A stretch of DNA of 47,485 nt from CAMCTV01 sp964420985 (GTDB lineage: Bacteria; Bacteroidota; Bacteroidia; Flavobacteriales_D; Sanyastnellaceae): positions 1 through 47,485 of the forward strand of contig CAYQUT010000024.1 in the NCBI GenBank assembly GCA_964420985.1, given 5' to 3'. The translations under genes and the position numbers were made by a program. The first letter of the stretch is position 1; the number at the start of each line of letters is the position of its first letter. The notes beneath the pieces are model-generated. The model ran no database searches. It was not told the origin of the DNA and worked only from the letters and a program-made list of their open reading frames with translations. Below, piece after piece: positions 1 through 7,771 of the stretch.

Positions 1-173
1 GAATCTGGCTGGTTCAACTTGTAAGCCTTGGCAATTTCCAATGCCAACCGCAAACCTGAAGTGTCGCGCTTTTGCTGCTGCCATTGTCTTTTCTTGGACG
101 CCACATCAGCATCCTGCGCCAACAGAACACAAGAAAAAAATCCCAAGACCAAAACCAATATTTTTTGGCGCAT
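1..173 (-). CDS. Secreted hypothetical protein, 3' part cut off by the window edge
   Basis: Only the first 57 codons are present and the gene runs off the left edge. The start is the ATG at 173-171. Residues 1-19 form a typical signal peptide: MRQK, a run of Leu/Val/Phe, and cleavage probably after LLAQ. The following residues (RDTSGLRLALEIAKAYKLNQ) look like the first helix pair of a TPR-type solenoid, which would suit one of the TPR-containing sensor proteins common in Bacteroidota, but too little is visible to name it. It is transcribed divergently from the ECF sigma factor at 314. A TAnnTTTG promoter element lies three bases before its start codon. That the gene exists is fairly certain; its function is unknown. 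Confidence 0.6.
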   Translation of the reverse strand, partial: MRQKILVLVLGFFSCVLLAQDADVASKKRQWQQQKRDTSGLRLALEIAKAYKLNQPD

Positions 174-176
174 GTT

Positions 177-184
177 CAAAAATA
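177..184 (-). promoter_or_regulatory. -7 promoter element for the truncated gene
   Basis: On the minus strand this reads TATTTTTG, a full match to the Bacteroidota -7 consensus TAnnTTTG, and it ends three bases before the ATG at 173. A TTG lies 15 bases upstream of it, which is short for a -33 element. The mRNA would be leaderless or nearly so. Confidence 0.45.
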
Positions 185-277
185 CATTTTTACCTAGCAC
201 AAGCCCCTGAAATCAGTATAAATTGATTTTTGTTTAATATTTTAACATTTTAATTAAACAAAATTGAAAATTGATAT

Positions 278-285
278 TACATTTG
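278..285 (+). promoter_or_regulatory. -7 promoter element for the first ECF sigma gene
   Basis: TACATTTG matches TAnnTTTG and lies 28 bases before the ATG at 314. The nearest TTG is only 11 bases upstream, so the -33 element is unclear. The region is very AT-rich, so chance occurrence is possible. Confidence 0.35.
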
Positions 286-313
286 TTCAACATTTAAAAC
301 AAAACATTAAACA

Positions 314-814
314 ATGAGCACGTTAGAATTCAATCATTTGGTCGCAGCCAACAGCACTCAACTTCGCGGTTTTGCTTTCAACTACACCAAAAATTGGGAT
401 GATGCGGAGGATTTGATTCAAGATACTTTATACAAAGCCCTGCGCTATAAAGACTACTTCCAAGAGGGAACCAACTTCAAAGGTTGGTTGTTCACCATCA
501 TGCGCAACATTTTCATCAATGGATACAAGCGCAAAAAATTGCAGCAAAACCTATTAGAGGAATCTGCACACAATGTCATGATAAATGGTAGTAAGCTCAA
601 GGAGGACACCATTTCTTCAACTCTCAATCACCAAGAAATACTCAAGGCTGTCAATACTTTGAATGACGACTACCGCAAGCCTTTTCAAATGTTCGTAGAC
701 GGATTTCACTACGATGAAATTGCTGAAGAAATGGGTATTCCTATGGGAACTGTGAAAAGTAGAATTTTCCATGCCCGTCAAAAATTATCCAAATTGTTGG
801 TAGACTTTCAATGA
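314..814 (+). CDS. ECF-type RNA polymerase sigma factor
   Basis: 166 residues, the normal size for a compact group 4 (ECF) sigma-70 factor. Region 2 spans roughly residues 8-70, with DDAEDLIQDTLYKAL (the helix that contacts core polymerase) followed by FKGWLFTIMRNIFINGYKRK for -10 recognition. Region 4 spans roughly 110-162, with a helix-turn-helix DEIAEEMGIPMGTVKSRIFHARQKL for -35 recognition. It should direct core RNA polymerase to a small regulon. No anti-sigma gene is adjacent: the next gene is a secreted surface protein with its own promoter. Flavobacterial genomes often carry such orphan ECF factors of about 165 residues. The start is the first ATG of the frame. Family assignment is secure; target genes and signal are unknown. 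Confidence 0.92.
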   Translation: MSTLEFNHLVAANSTQLRGFAFNYTKNWDDAEDLIQDTLYKALRYKDYFQEGTNFKGWLFTIMRNIFINGYKRKKLQQNLLEESAHNVMINGSKLKEDTISSTLNHQEILKAVNTLNDDYRKPFQMFVDGFHYDEIAEEMGIPMGTVKSRIFHARQKLSKLLVDFQ

Positions 815-830
815 GGTTTATCAATCTAGG

Positions 831-861
831 TTGAATATTCATTTGAAATTTCTTAAGTTTG
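831..861 (+). promoter_or_regulatory. Bacteroidota-type promoter for the choice-of-anchor L gene
   Basis: TTG (831-833), 20-base spacer, TAAGTTTG (854-861): both consensus elements are present at the expected spacing. Transcription would begin near 866, leaving a leader of about 45 bases before the ATG at 912. This suggests the surface protein is transcribed separately from the upstream sigma gene. Confidence 0.6.
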
Positions 862-911
862 TGCAACCTATCCGATGACTACCACGTCATTGGAATTGAA
901 GAACCCAACCT

Positions 912-3545
912 ATGAAGCACTATTTGCTAATTTTCTCTTTTGTTGTTTTTGGACATTTCGCCTTTTCACAGGTTATGTCCATTTCTACTTCCAACAATAT
1001 TACACCCGCTTCACTCAACAATTATGTCAACAACATATTAATCAGCAGTGGTATTACTTCCGATTATATTTCTTATTCTGGCAAACCAGAGCAAATAGGT
1101 TATTTGTCAGCAGGTGGAGCGCAAGCTGGATTGCCCTTTGAGAGTGGAATTGTATTATCGTCGGGTTCTGGTGACGGATTAAATAATATTACTGGTGGCG
1201 TTAACGGACCTTGGACACTTGGCGGAGTATCGAGCCCAGTATGGCCAGGAACATTTAGCCCTGCTACTCAAGTGTGTTATTCCACCCCCTGCACACCATC
1301 AGGAGCAGAAGGAACAATTAGTGGATTATTGGCCACCCAAGCGCAAGATGTAGATGATCAATTATTGGCTTTGGGATTGTATACCGGTCCTACTTTCATG
1401 CCGGCCAACGTATCCATTAATGATATGGTTATTCTAGAATTCGATTTTATTCCTTCTGGTCCTTTAATGTCTTTTGAATACATCTTTGGATCCAACGAAT
1501 ACACGGGGTATGAATACACGCAATTCAATGATATTTTTGGTTTCTTTGTTACTGGCCCTAACGCTGACCCTACCCTTCCCGATTATGATAATTTAAATAT
1601 TGCCAGCGTACCAGGCTATGATCCTCCGTTGCCCATTACCATATCTACCATCAACAATGACGCACCGGCCATCAATAGCCAATACTACGTCAATAACAAT
1701 CCTGCGACTCATCCCATCAATGCAAGAGGTTTCACTGATGTCCTCACTGCGTCGTTGGATGTAATTCCATGTCTTACTTACCACATTGTTTTGGCAGTTG
1801 CGGATTGTGGCGATTCCGGTTTCGATACTTTTGTAATTTTAAAGGAAAATTCTTTGTTGAGCATTCCTGATGTCACTGTTGATTTGAACATCAACGGTTC
1901 ATCCGTAACCAATAACATGATTTTCGAAGAATGTGGTCAACCTGTTTTACACGTAGAATACGATCCTACCGTGACGCCAACGGCAAATGCTGATATTGTT
2001 TGGGGAGGCACTCCCATTGCTTATGACGGAACCAATCCCAACAATTATGATTATGCAGGATTAGATGCCAATGGCAATCTTGTTCCATTGCCCAATGCCA
2101 TCAACTTGACCCCAACCAATCCTTCTATGGACATCATCATCAGTGCGATCAATGACAACATGGTTGAAGGTTTAGAAACCATTCAGTTGCAAATTCTCAC
2201 CCCGGTTGCGGGATGCTCCGGATTATTTAACTCACAGGGCCAAGACATCATCATCAATGACCTACCTCCCTTAGATTTAGCATTTGACTCTCTAGCGATT
2301 GTCCACCCCATAGATTTTGACACTCTCTATTTGGCATGTAACAACCAAACGCCTCTGCCTTATGACCTAACAGGGGGAGATGCCAACTACACCTATTCAT
2401 GGCAGGATGAATCCGGTGAAATTGGCACCAACAGCACTTTGGTGTATGACGGCGCTGCTTTGGGAGAGGGAAGTGTTTCATTAACAGTAGCCGATGGCTG
2501 TAATCAATCCATTACAGACGTCATTCAAGTGGAATTTCCTCGATTAAATTTCTCCGTTGGAAATGATTTCGTAGGCAATTGCCAAGATCCACACACTGTC
2601 TCACCTGCAGTTACATCAGGAACTCCCAATATCAATTACCAATGGTATGCTGATGGAACGCTGATGTTTAGCAACAACCAATCTGGAGCTGCAGCCATAA
2701 GCGAGACACTTACATTTAATGACACTACAGTTGTAACAGTAGACGGCATTGATTTGTGTGGACAAACCTGGACGGATGAAATGATATTTTTTATTCCAGA
2801 TGCACCTTTGGATATCACCAATATTCCTGACACCTCGGTTTGTCTGTATGGAAACGCCACTTTCACAGCAGAAGTAACTGGTGGTGGTGGTGGATACGTT
2901 ATTGAATGGCCCCAATTGAATGTGATGGGTGCCTCAGCAGGTGTGTACAATATTTTAGGCGACTTGACTCAAATTGTGCAAGCAGAGGATGTATGCGGTT
3001 CTGTTGCTTATGACACCATTCAAATTCACATGGATCCTGTTTCGGCGAATTTTGAAGCTACTATGTTGGAGGAAAATATATATGAATTCATCAGCATGCC
3101 ATGTGAGGGATGCTCTTACACATGGGATTTGGGGGATGGTTTCACCTCTGAGGACACTGCGTTGATTCATGAATTTGACGGATTAGATGCCTACACTGTA
3201 CAATTGAATGTAATCAATGAAACAGGTTGTACTGATGAACAGGACTTTACGGTTACTGCACCTACTTACTTTTATATCCCCTCTGGATTTACCCCTAACG
3301 GTGATGGCATCAACGATGCCTTTGGATTGGTGATCGAGAATGTTGAAATTTATGAACTAACCATTTTCAACCGATGGGGTGACATTGTTCATCAGAGCAA
3401 TGATCCTCTTCAACCATGGATAGGTGATGTGAATCAATCAGGAACATACTATGCTCCAAATGGAGTTTATTCTTACCGATTAAAAGTTAAAGGAAAAAAT
3501 AAAGATGCCAAAACCATACATGGCAATATCACCATTATGCGTTAA
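912..3545 (+). CDS. Secreted choice-of-anchor L / PKD surface protein with T9SS type B sorting domain
   Basis: 877 residues. Residues 1-20 are a signal peptide ending AFSQ. Residues of about 25-310 resemble the choice-of-anchor L domain (conserved GLPFESGIVLSSG near 75, then FEYIFGSNEYTGYE near 187), found in extracellular proteins that differ in their C-terminal anchor. The middle is a set of Ig-like beta domains rich in Asp, Asn and paired Cys. A PKD-type module sits at about 705-780 (YTWDLGDGFTSED). From 792 to the end comes the gliding-motility-associated C-terminal domain (CHU_C, T9SS type B): GFTPNGDGINDAF, then LTIFNRWGDIVH, PW.GD and NGVYSYRL. The protein should cross the outer membrane through the type IX system and remain at or leave the surface. 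No catalytic domain is seen, so an adhesin or structural role is inferred. Its TAA stop is shared tail-to-tail with the next gene. Confidence 0.88.
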   Translation: MKHYLLIFSFVVFGHFAFSQVMSISTSNNITPASLNNYVNNILISSGITSDYISYSGKPEQIGYLSAGGAQAGLPFESGIVLSSGSGDGLNNITGGVNGPWTLGGVSSPVWPGTFSPATQVCYSTPCTPSGAEGTISGLLATQAQDVDDQLLALGLYTGPTFMPANVSINDMVILEFDFIPSGPLMSFEYIFGSNEYTGYEYTQFNDIFGFFVTGPNADPTLPDYDNLNIASVPGYDPPLPITISTINNDAPAINSQYYVNNNPATHPINARGFTDVLTASLDVIPCLTYHIVLAVADCGDSGFDTFVILKENSLLSIPDVTVDLNINGSSVTNNMIFEECGQPVLHVEYDPTVTPTANADIVWGGTPIAYDGTNPNNYDYAGLDANGNLVPLPNAINLTPTNPSMDIIISAINDNMVEGLETIQLQILTPVAGCSGLFNSQGQDIIINDLPPLDLAFDSLAIVHPIDFDTLYLACNNQTPLPYDLTGGDANYTYSWQDESGEIGTNSTLVYDGAALGEGSVSLTVADGCNQSITDVIQVEFPRLNFSVGNDFVGNCQDPHTVSPAVTSGTPNINYQWYADGTLMFSNNQSGAAAISETLTFNDTTVVTVDGIDLCGQTWTDEMIFFIPDAPLDITNIPDTSVCLYGNATFTAEVTGGGGGYVIEWPQLNVMGASAGVYNILGDLTQIVQAEDVCGSVAYDTIQIHMDPVSANFEATMLEENIYEFISMPCEGCSYTWDLGDGFTSEDTALIHEFDGLDAYTVQLNVINETGCTDEQDFTVTAPTYFYIPSGFTPNGDGINDAFGLVIENVEIYELTIFNRWGDIVHQSNDPLQPWIGDVNQSGTYYAPNGVYSYRLKVKGKNKDAKTIHGNITIMR

Positions 3546-4075
3546 TCTTCAATTTCCTTCTCGGCCAAAAGGTTAGATATCATTGCAACAATCTGCTTAG
3601 GATGTCCTTCTGGCATTTGCTTAAATTGTTCATGCAAATAAGTTTGAGACTCTATCAATTGCTCCTCGGATAAAGGTCCATCCATTACCTCCATCACTGA
3701 ATAGCATTCCAATACCGTTTCCATTCCACCGGCGATTCCAATTTGAATCAATTCCTTTACATAATCCTTAGGATTTCCTCCACAATTCCACATAAATGCC
3801 ATGATCTGCCCGTAGTGGGCTTTCCACTCTGAATTACGCAAAGCTTTCATGAATTCCTCTTCAAATCCTGGAACTTTCAGCGTGTTGAGAATCTCACGAA
3901 GCTCCTCTTTCAACTCTCCATTTTGAGCATGTATAAAAACAGAAATCAATGGCAAAATAAAATGAGACTGAGGATTTTCTTGCAAAGCAACAATGGCCTT
4001 TCTCACTTTATCATCATCTTTTGAAAACAAATCATCCATCACTTTGCTCTCCCATTCTTTATTCACTTTTGCCAT
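3542..4075 (-). CDS. Helical hypothetical protein, HEAT-repeat-like
   Basis: 177 residues with no signal peptide and no membrane segment, so probably cytoplasmic. The sequence is almost all amphipathic helix, with paired-helix periodicity (DKVRKAIVALQENPQ, ELREILNTLKVP, FEEEFMKALRNSEWKAHYGQIMAFMWNCGG) like HEAT or Armadillo solenoids. No catalytic motif is visible. It is acidic at the C-terminus (LLAEKEIED). It converges with the surface-protein gene, the two stops sharing one TTAA at 3542-3545. Another helical, HEAT-like protein of similar size lies at 43374, but I see no clear residue-level alignment between them. A TATTTTTG element on the minus strand ends 13 bases before its ATG. Function unknown. 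Confidence 0.75.
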   Translation of the reverse strand: MAKVNKEWESKVMDDLFSKDDDKVRKAIVALQENPQSHFILPLISVFIHAQNGELKEELREILNTLKVPGFEEEFMKALRNSEWKAHYGQIMAFMWNCGGNPKDYVKELIQIGIAGGMETVLECYSVMEVMDGPLSEEQLIESQTYLHEQFKQMPEGHPKQIVAMISNLLAEKEIED

Positions 4076-4088
4076 AGTATTTTTTTAG

Positions 4089-4096
4089 CAAAAATA
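4089..4096 (-). promoter_or_regulatory. -7 promoter element for the 177-residue hypothetical
   Basis: Reads TATTTTTG on the minus strand, a full TAnnTTTG match ending 13 bases before the ATG at 4075. No TTG is found at the usual -33 distance. It lies back-to-back with the plus-strand promoter at 4098-4128. Confidence 0.35.
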
Positions 4097-4097
4097 A

Positions 4098-4128
4098 TTG
4101 CAATTCCTTCAAAAAACACCTAATATTG
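4098..4128 (+). promoter_or_regulatory. Promoter for the small exported protein
   Basis: TTG (4098-4100), 20-base spacer, TAATATTG (4121-4128), one mismatch from TAnnTTTG. The predicted transcript start, about 4133, lies downstream of a possible GTG start at 4130. It therefore favours the GTG at 4151 as the true start. Confidence 0.45.
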
Positions 4129-4150
4129 TGTGAAACAAAAAAACCAAGAA

Positions 4151-4477
4151 GTGAAAAATATTTTTACCCTCGTCATTGCCTTGTTCACTATCAATGCATT
4201 TGCGCAAAGTGCTAATCCCATTCAAATCACCATTAATGGTCAAACAGATCGTGGCGGTTTGTGGCAAATTCATGAAGACCTCAAAGCACAGGGTTTGAAC
4301 TTCATTTATAATCCTGAATTTGACAGCCAAAGAAGATTGGTGAAACTATCTTACTCTATTAAAGAAGCCACTGGTCAAGAAGTTATTGGCAACACAGAGG
4401 TACCTGGCAATTTTCAGCAAGGTGCAATGGCCATTATTCGCATGAAAAAAGTGAATGACCATTGGATAAAAGATTAA
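4151..4477 (+). CDS. Small exported hypothetical protein
   Basis: 108 residues from a GTG start. Residues 1-19 (KNIFTLVIALFTINAFAQ) are a clean signal peptide, so the mature protein of about 89 residues is periplasmic or secreted. The frame also opens at a GTG at 4130, but that would put seven polar residues before the signal peptide and would fall before the predicted transcript start, so 4151 is preferred. The mature part has short beta-like stretches (PIQITINGQ, FIYNPEF, LVKLSYSI, AMAIIRMKK) and no cysteine, consistent with a small beta-sandwich domain. I do not recognise the family. A rho-independent terminator follows at once, so it is probably monocistronic, upstream of rpoN. Confidence 0.6.
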   Translation: MKNIFTLVIALFTINAFAQSANPIQITINGQTDRGGLWQIHEDLKAQGLNFIYNPEFDSQRRLVKLSYSIKEATGQEVIGNTEVPGNFQQGAMAIIRMKKVNDHWIKD

Positions 4478-4498
4478 TAAAAGAAACCGCTAATTATT

Positions 4499-4525
4499 AA
4501 AAAACCGCTCATGCGGTTTTTTTTT
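4499..4525 (+). terminator. Rho-independent terminator
   Basis: AAAACCGC, loop TCAT, GCGGTTTT, then continuing T's (nine T's in all after GCGG). It ends transcription of the small exported protein just before the rpoN promoter region. Confidence 0.85.
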
Positions 4526-4530
4526 ATCCC

Positions 4531-4538
4531 TACATTTG
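4531..4538 (+). promoter_or_regulatory. -7 promoter element for rpoN
   Basis: TACATTTG is a full TAnnTTTG match ending seven bases before the rpoN ATG. The leader would be only a few bases long. No good TTG at -33: that position falls in the terminator stem. Confidence 0.45.
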
Positions 4539-4545
4539 AAAGGTC

Positions 4546-5997
4546 ATGTTAAAGCAAAATTTACAACTCAAACTTCAACAAAAACTTTCTCCCCAACAAA
4601 TTCAATTGATGAAATTGTTGCAGGTTTCAACGATGGATTTGGAGCAACGTATCAAAGAGGAGTTACAAGATAATCCCGCGTTAGAAGAAGGTGATGAAAT
4701 GCCGGAGCAGGATGATCAAGAAGACATCAACCAAGATGATACTCCAGAAAATGACAATGAAGACATAGACATCAATCTGGAAGATTACTTTGATGACGAT
4801 ACACCGGATTACAAAACCCAAGTAAACAACCAAGGAAAAGATATTGAAGAACGCCAAACACCCATAGGTCAAGGAAGCTCGTTTCAAGATTTACTGTATC
4901 AACAACTGCATTTTCTGGAATTGAATGATGAGGAAATGATGATTGCTGACTACCTCATCGGTAATTTAGATGATGATGGTTACTTGCGACGTGATTTGGC
5001 ATCCATCGGCAATGACTTGCTTTTTGCTCAAAACATCACCACTGACATTAAGCAATTAGAACATGCACTCCTCCAAATACAATCTCTTGATCCTCCAGGA
5101 ATTGGCGCGCGTAATCTTCAAGAATGTCTATCCATCCAATTAAAAAGGTCTGATAAAAAAGATGCGCATAATGCCACCGCTCTATTAATTGTCGTGAAAT
5201 ATTTTGAAGAATTTACCAAAAAGCACTTCGAAAAAATAGCGACGAGATTAAACCAAACGCTCGATGAAATTAAGCCTGCCATCGATTTAATCTTACATCT
5301 TAATCCAAAGCCCGGAAATGCGGGTTCAGAGAGCAACAAAGAGGTGCCACACATCACTCCAGACTTTTTACTCACCAATGACAATGACGAACTGAAGCTT
5401 ACCTTACACGGTAAAAACGCACCTGAATTGAGAATCAGCCCTCAATACAGAGATATGCTCAGCCATTACTCAAAAGTTGGTAAAAAAGACAAAAGTCAAA
5501 AAGAAGCAGTTCTGTTCGTTAAACAAAAAATTGATGCCGCCAAGTGGTTTATCGACGCCATCGTTCAGCGCAATCAAACGCTCCTCATTTGCATGGAGGC
5601 CATCATTGAACATCAACGTGCCTTTTTCATGGAAGGAGATGAATCAAAATTACGTCCCATGATTTTAAAAGACATTGCAGACCGTGTGAACATGGATATT
5701 TCAACGATCAGCAGAATGGCCAACAGCAAATACATACAAACGCCATTTGGGACTTATTTATTAAAATATTTCTTTTCAGAAGGCCTAAGTACTGACGACG
5801 GGGAGGAAGCCAGTTCGAGAGAAATCAAGCAAATATTGAAAGACGCCATTGAACAGGAACCCAAACGAAAACCTCTGCCAGATGAGAAACTGATGGAACT
5901 TCTTAATCAAAAAGGATACAATATTGCTAGAAGAACTGTCGCCAAATACCGTGAGCAACTGGGCATACCGGTAGCAAGATTAAGAAAAGAACTATGA
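4546..5997 (+). CDS. rpoN: RNA polymerase sigma-54 factor
   Basis: 483 residues, the usual length for RpoN. Region I (1-50) is the Gln/Leu-rich activator-interaction segment (LQLKLQQKLSPQQIQLMKLLQVS). Region II (about 50-95) is a very acidic linker (EMPEQDDQEDINQDDTPEND). The core-binding region follows, with DDDGYLRRDL and SLDPPGIGARNLQECL. Next comes the -12 recognition HTH with DIADRVNMDISTISRMANSKYIQTPFG. The RpoN box, ARRTVAKYRE, is at 461-470, reading the -24 element. It needs an AAA+ enhancer-binding activator, and none is encoded in this window. Its TGA overlaps the next gene's ATG (ATGA at 5994-5997), so rpoN, the membrane protein and galE form one operon. Identification is secure. 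Confidence 0.97.
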   Translation: MLKQNLQLKLQQKLSPQQIQLMKLLQVSTMDLEQRIKEELQDNPALEEGDEMPEQDDQEDINQDDTPENDNEDIDINLEDYFDDDTPDYKTQVNNQGKDIEERQTPIGQGSSFQDLLYQQLHFLELNDEEMMIADYLIGNLDDDGYLRRDLASIGNDLLFAQNITTDIKQLEHALLQIQSLDPPGIGARNLQECLSIQLKRSDKKDAHNATALLIVVKYFEEFTKKHFEKIATRLNQTLDEIKPAIDLILHLNPKPGNAGSESNKEVPHITPDFLLTNDNDELKLTLHGKNAPELRISPQYRDMLSHYSKVGKKDKSQKEAVLFVKQKIDAAKWFIDAIVQRNQTLLICMEAIIEHQRAFFMEGDESKLRPMILKDIADRVNMDISTISRMANSKYIQTPFGTYLLKYFFSEGLSTDDGEEASSREIKQILKDAIEQEPKRKPLPDEKLMELLNQKGYNIARRTVAKYREQLGIPVARLRKEL

Positions 5998-6617
5998 CTT
6001 TAATATACCGCATTGCCCAATTTTTATCTATTCTTTTCCATCCACTTTGGATGCCTTTGCTCATTTACGTTATTGTGCGTTGGATGGATCCCTATTTCAT
6101 TGCGCCAACCAATGCTGATGCTTTTGTTCTGGCCCTTCTCATCATCAACATTATTGCTCCTGCCGTTAGTATTCTCTTCATGATCAAGTATGGGATGGTC
6201 AGCGGGATTGAGCTGAGAGAACGCAAAGAACGACTGGGCCCTTATTTGTTGGTTATTCTATATTACTGCATTTCCTATTCACTCCTCCGCTGGCAAGGTC
6301 CTATTCTTCCCAAAGAAGTTTTCTCGTTTGTACTGGCGGTAATAGTTTCATTGGTCGTTTCATTGATGATTAATCAATATTGGAAAATCAGTGTACACAT
6401 GTTAGGACAAGGTGGCGTTTTTGGAAGCTTATTGGCATTGAAATCGGTCCATATGGCTGATGTAACCATGATTGCAATTTTCACCATTTTCATGGCGGCC
6501 CTCACAGGATATAGTCGTGTGAAACTAGAGGCGCATACTCACGCTCAAGTATATGCTGGATTTACACTTGGCACCATCATTAATTGGCTGATCATCTCAA
6601 ATCACTGGGCAATATGA
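5994..6617 (+). CDS. Degenerate PAP2-superfamily membrane protein
   Basis: 207 residues with about six hydrophobic segments, an inner-membrane protein. Three sites line up with the PAP2 phosphatase signature: RERKERLGPY (C1, normally KX6RP), KISVHMLG (C2, normally PSGH; here only the SxH part) and SRVKLEAHTHAQVYAG (C3, SRX5H kept, but the Asp of HX3D is Gln). The fold is therefore probably the lipid-phosphate phosphatase fold, with altered catalytic residues, so activity is doubtful. PAP2 relatives remove phosphate from undecaprenyl pyrophosphate, phosphatidate or lipid A. It overlaps rpoN and galE by four bases on each side, so translation is coupled. The assignment rests on motifs only. Confidence 0.7.
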   Translation: MTLIYRIAQFLSILFHPLWMPLLIYVIVRWMDPYFIAPTNADAFVLALLIINIIAPAVSILFMIKYGMVSGIELRERKERLGPYLLVILYYCISYSLLRWQGPILPKEVFSFVLAVIVSLVVSLMINQYWKISVHMLGQGGVFGSLLALKSVHMADVTMIAIFTIFMAALTGYSRVKLEAHTHAQVYAGFTLGTIINWLIISNHWAI

Positions 6618-7621
6618 ATGCTAAAAAAAACATTCTTATCACAGGAGGAGCTGGATTTATTGGTTCTCACACCGCTGTTGCCCTACACGAAGCTGGTTTC
6701 AATCCTATCATTGTCGATAATCTCAGCAATACGCGATTAGAATTGGTCCATGGAATTGAGGAGATCATTCAAAGCAAAGTTGATTTTCATCAACTTGATT
6801 GTTGTAATAAAGAACAAATGATTGATTTGTTCAATCAATATACCATTCAGGGTGTTATCCATTTTGCAGCTTTCAAGTCCGTAGCAGAATCCGTGCTTGA
6901 ACCGCAAAAATATTTGGACAACAATATGGGTTCACTTCAAGTTATTGCAAATTGCATGCACAAAAATGGTGTAAACAATTTGGTATTCTCCAGCAGTGCT
7001 ACTGTTTATGGAGAACCAGATAACAACCCTGTAACGGAAGACACCCCCTTCAAACAAGCGGCCTCACCGTATGGTGAAACCAAGCAATTGGGTGAGAAAT
7101 TTATACAAGATCATTGTTCCCGAGATGATCATTTCAATGCTGTTCTTTTGCGTTACTTCAATCCCATTGGAGCACACCCCAGCGCATGCATCGGAGAGTT
7201 GCCTTTGGGAATACCCAATAACCTTTTGCCCCTTGTTAACCAAGCTGCCAAAGGAGAAAGATTGCTTAAAATTTTCGGAAACGATTACAATACCCCTGAT
7301 GGCACATGCTTAAGAGATTACATTCATGTAATGGATTTGGCTGAAGCCCACGTTGCTGCGTTGCAATGGTTGTTTCAACAAAATGGAAGATGTGAAGCTT
7401 TTAATCTAGGGCAAGGAAAGGGAGATTCAGTGTTAAACATCATCCAAAGTTTTGAAACAGTAAACCAAGTTCAAATTCCATATGAATGGAGTGAAAGACG
7501 ACCTGGTGATGTAGAACAAATATGGGCCAACCCAACCAAGGCTTTTGAAACGTTTGGATGGCAAACCAAACGATCCACAGCGGATGCATTGCGAGATTCA
7601 TGGAATTTTGCAAAAAAATAA
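6614..7621 (+). CDS. galE: UDP-glucose 4-epimerase
   Basis: 335 residues, normal for GalE. It interconverts UDP-glucose and UDP-galactose with bound NAD, supplying sugars for cell-surface polysaccharide. The extended SDR features are present: NAD-binding GGAGFIGSH near residue 10, FAAFKSVAESV, SSSATVYGE near 125, the catalytic pair YGETK (Tyr and Lys) near 150, RYFNPIGAHPS, and the C-terminal RRPGDV. The start is the ATG at 6614, which overlaps the TGA of the membrane-protein gene (ATGA). An in-frame upstream extension from 6584 would only reread the end of that gene. It is the last gene of the rpoN operon, with a terminator-like hairpin 95 bases downstream. Confidence 0.95.
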   Translation: MNAKKNILITGGAGFIGSHTAVALHEAGFNPIIVDNLSNTRLELVHGIEEIIQSKVDFHQLDCCNKEQMIDLFNQYTIQGVIHFAAFKSVAESVLEPQKYLDNNMGSLQVIANCMHKNGVNNLVFSSSATVYGEPDNNPVTEDTPFKQAASPYGETKQLGEKFIQDHCSRDDHFNAVLLRYFNPIGAHPSACIGELPLGIPNNLLPLVNQAAKGERLLKIFGNDYNTPDGTCLRDYIHVMDLAEAHVAALQWLFQQNGRCEAFNLGQGKGDSVLNIIQSFETVNQVQIPYEWSERRPGDVEQIWANPTKAFETFGWQTKRSTADALRDSWNFAKK

Positions 7622-7639
7622 TTTTTTTGTAACCTTTTT

Positions 7640-7719
7640 CGGCCTCCTCACGTTCAATCCTTGTATTAGGGTTAAGACGTATACAAAAGTACTTTGTGAG
7701 ATTGAAATGGTGGAGGCCG
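7640..7719 (+). repeat. Imperfect inverted repeat in the DUF4301 leader
   Basis: Arms of 20 bases at 7640-7659 and 7700-7719 can pair at 16 of 20 positions (CGGCCTCC with GGAGGCCG at the base, TTCAATC with GATTGAA at the tip), enclosing 40 bases. The 3' arm touches the 5' arm of the terminator-like hairpin at 7717, so the two structures compete for three bases. Confidence 0.45.
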
Positions 7720-7756
7720 CCGGTGAATGAACCTAGTTCTTCCCGGCGGTTTTATT
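7717..7756 (+). terminator. Probable rho-independent terminator after galE
   Basis: CCGCCGG (7717-7723) pairs with CCGGCGG (7743-7749) and is followed by TTTTATT. The loop is long (19 bases), so it is less certain than the other terminators here. It lies upstream of the ATG at 7772, which supports that ATG as the DUF4301 start rather than the one at 7727 inside the hairpin. Confidence 0.5.
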
Positions 7757-7757
7757 G

Positions 7758-7765
7758 TACATTTG
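7758..7765 (+). promoter_or_regulatory. -7 promoter element for the DUF4301 gene
   Basis: TACATTTG, a full TAnnTTTG match, ends six bases before the ATG at 7772. No TTG at the -33 position. The implied transcript is essentially leaderless. Confidence 0.4.
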
Positions 7766-7771
7766 AGGTCT

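Noticed and set aside
2254..2950. Long open frames antisense to the choice-of-anchor L gene
   Set aside because: No start signals, no family motifs and compositions typical of reverse-strand reading of Asp/Asn/Gly-rich coding sequence; shadows of the real gene.
4130..4150. GTG at 4130 as the start of the small exported protein
   Set aside because: It lies before the transcript start predicted from TTG-N20-TAATATTG and would put a polar extension before the signal peptide; GTG at 4151 fits better.
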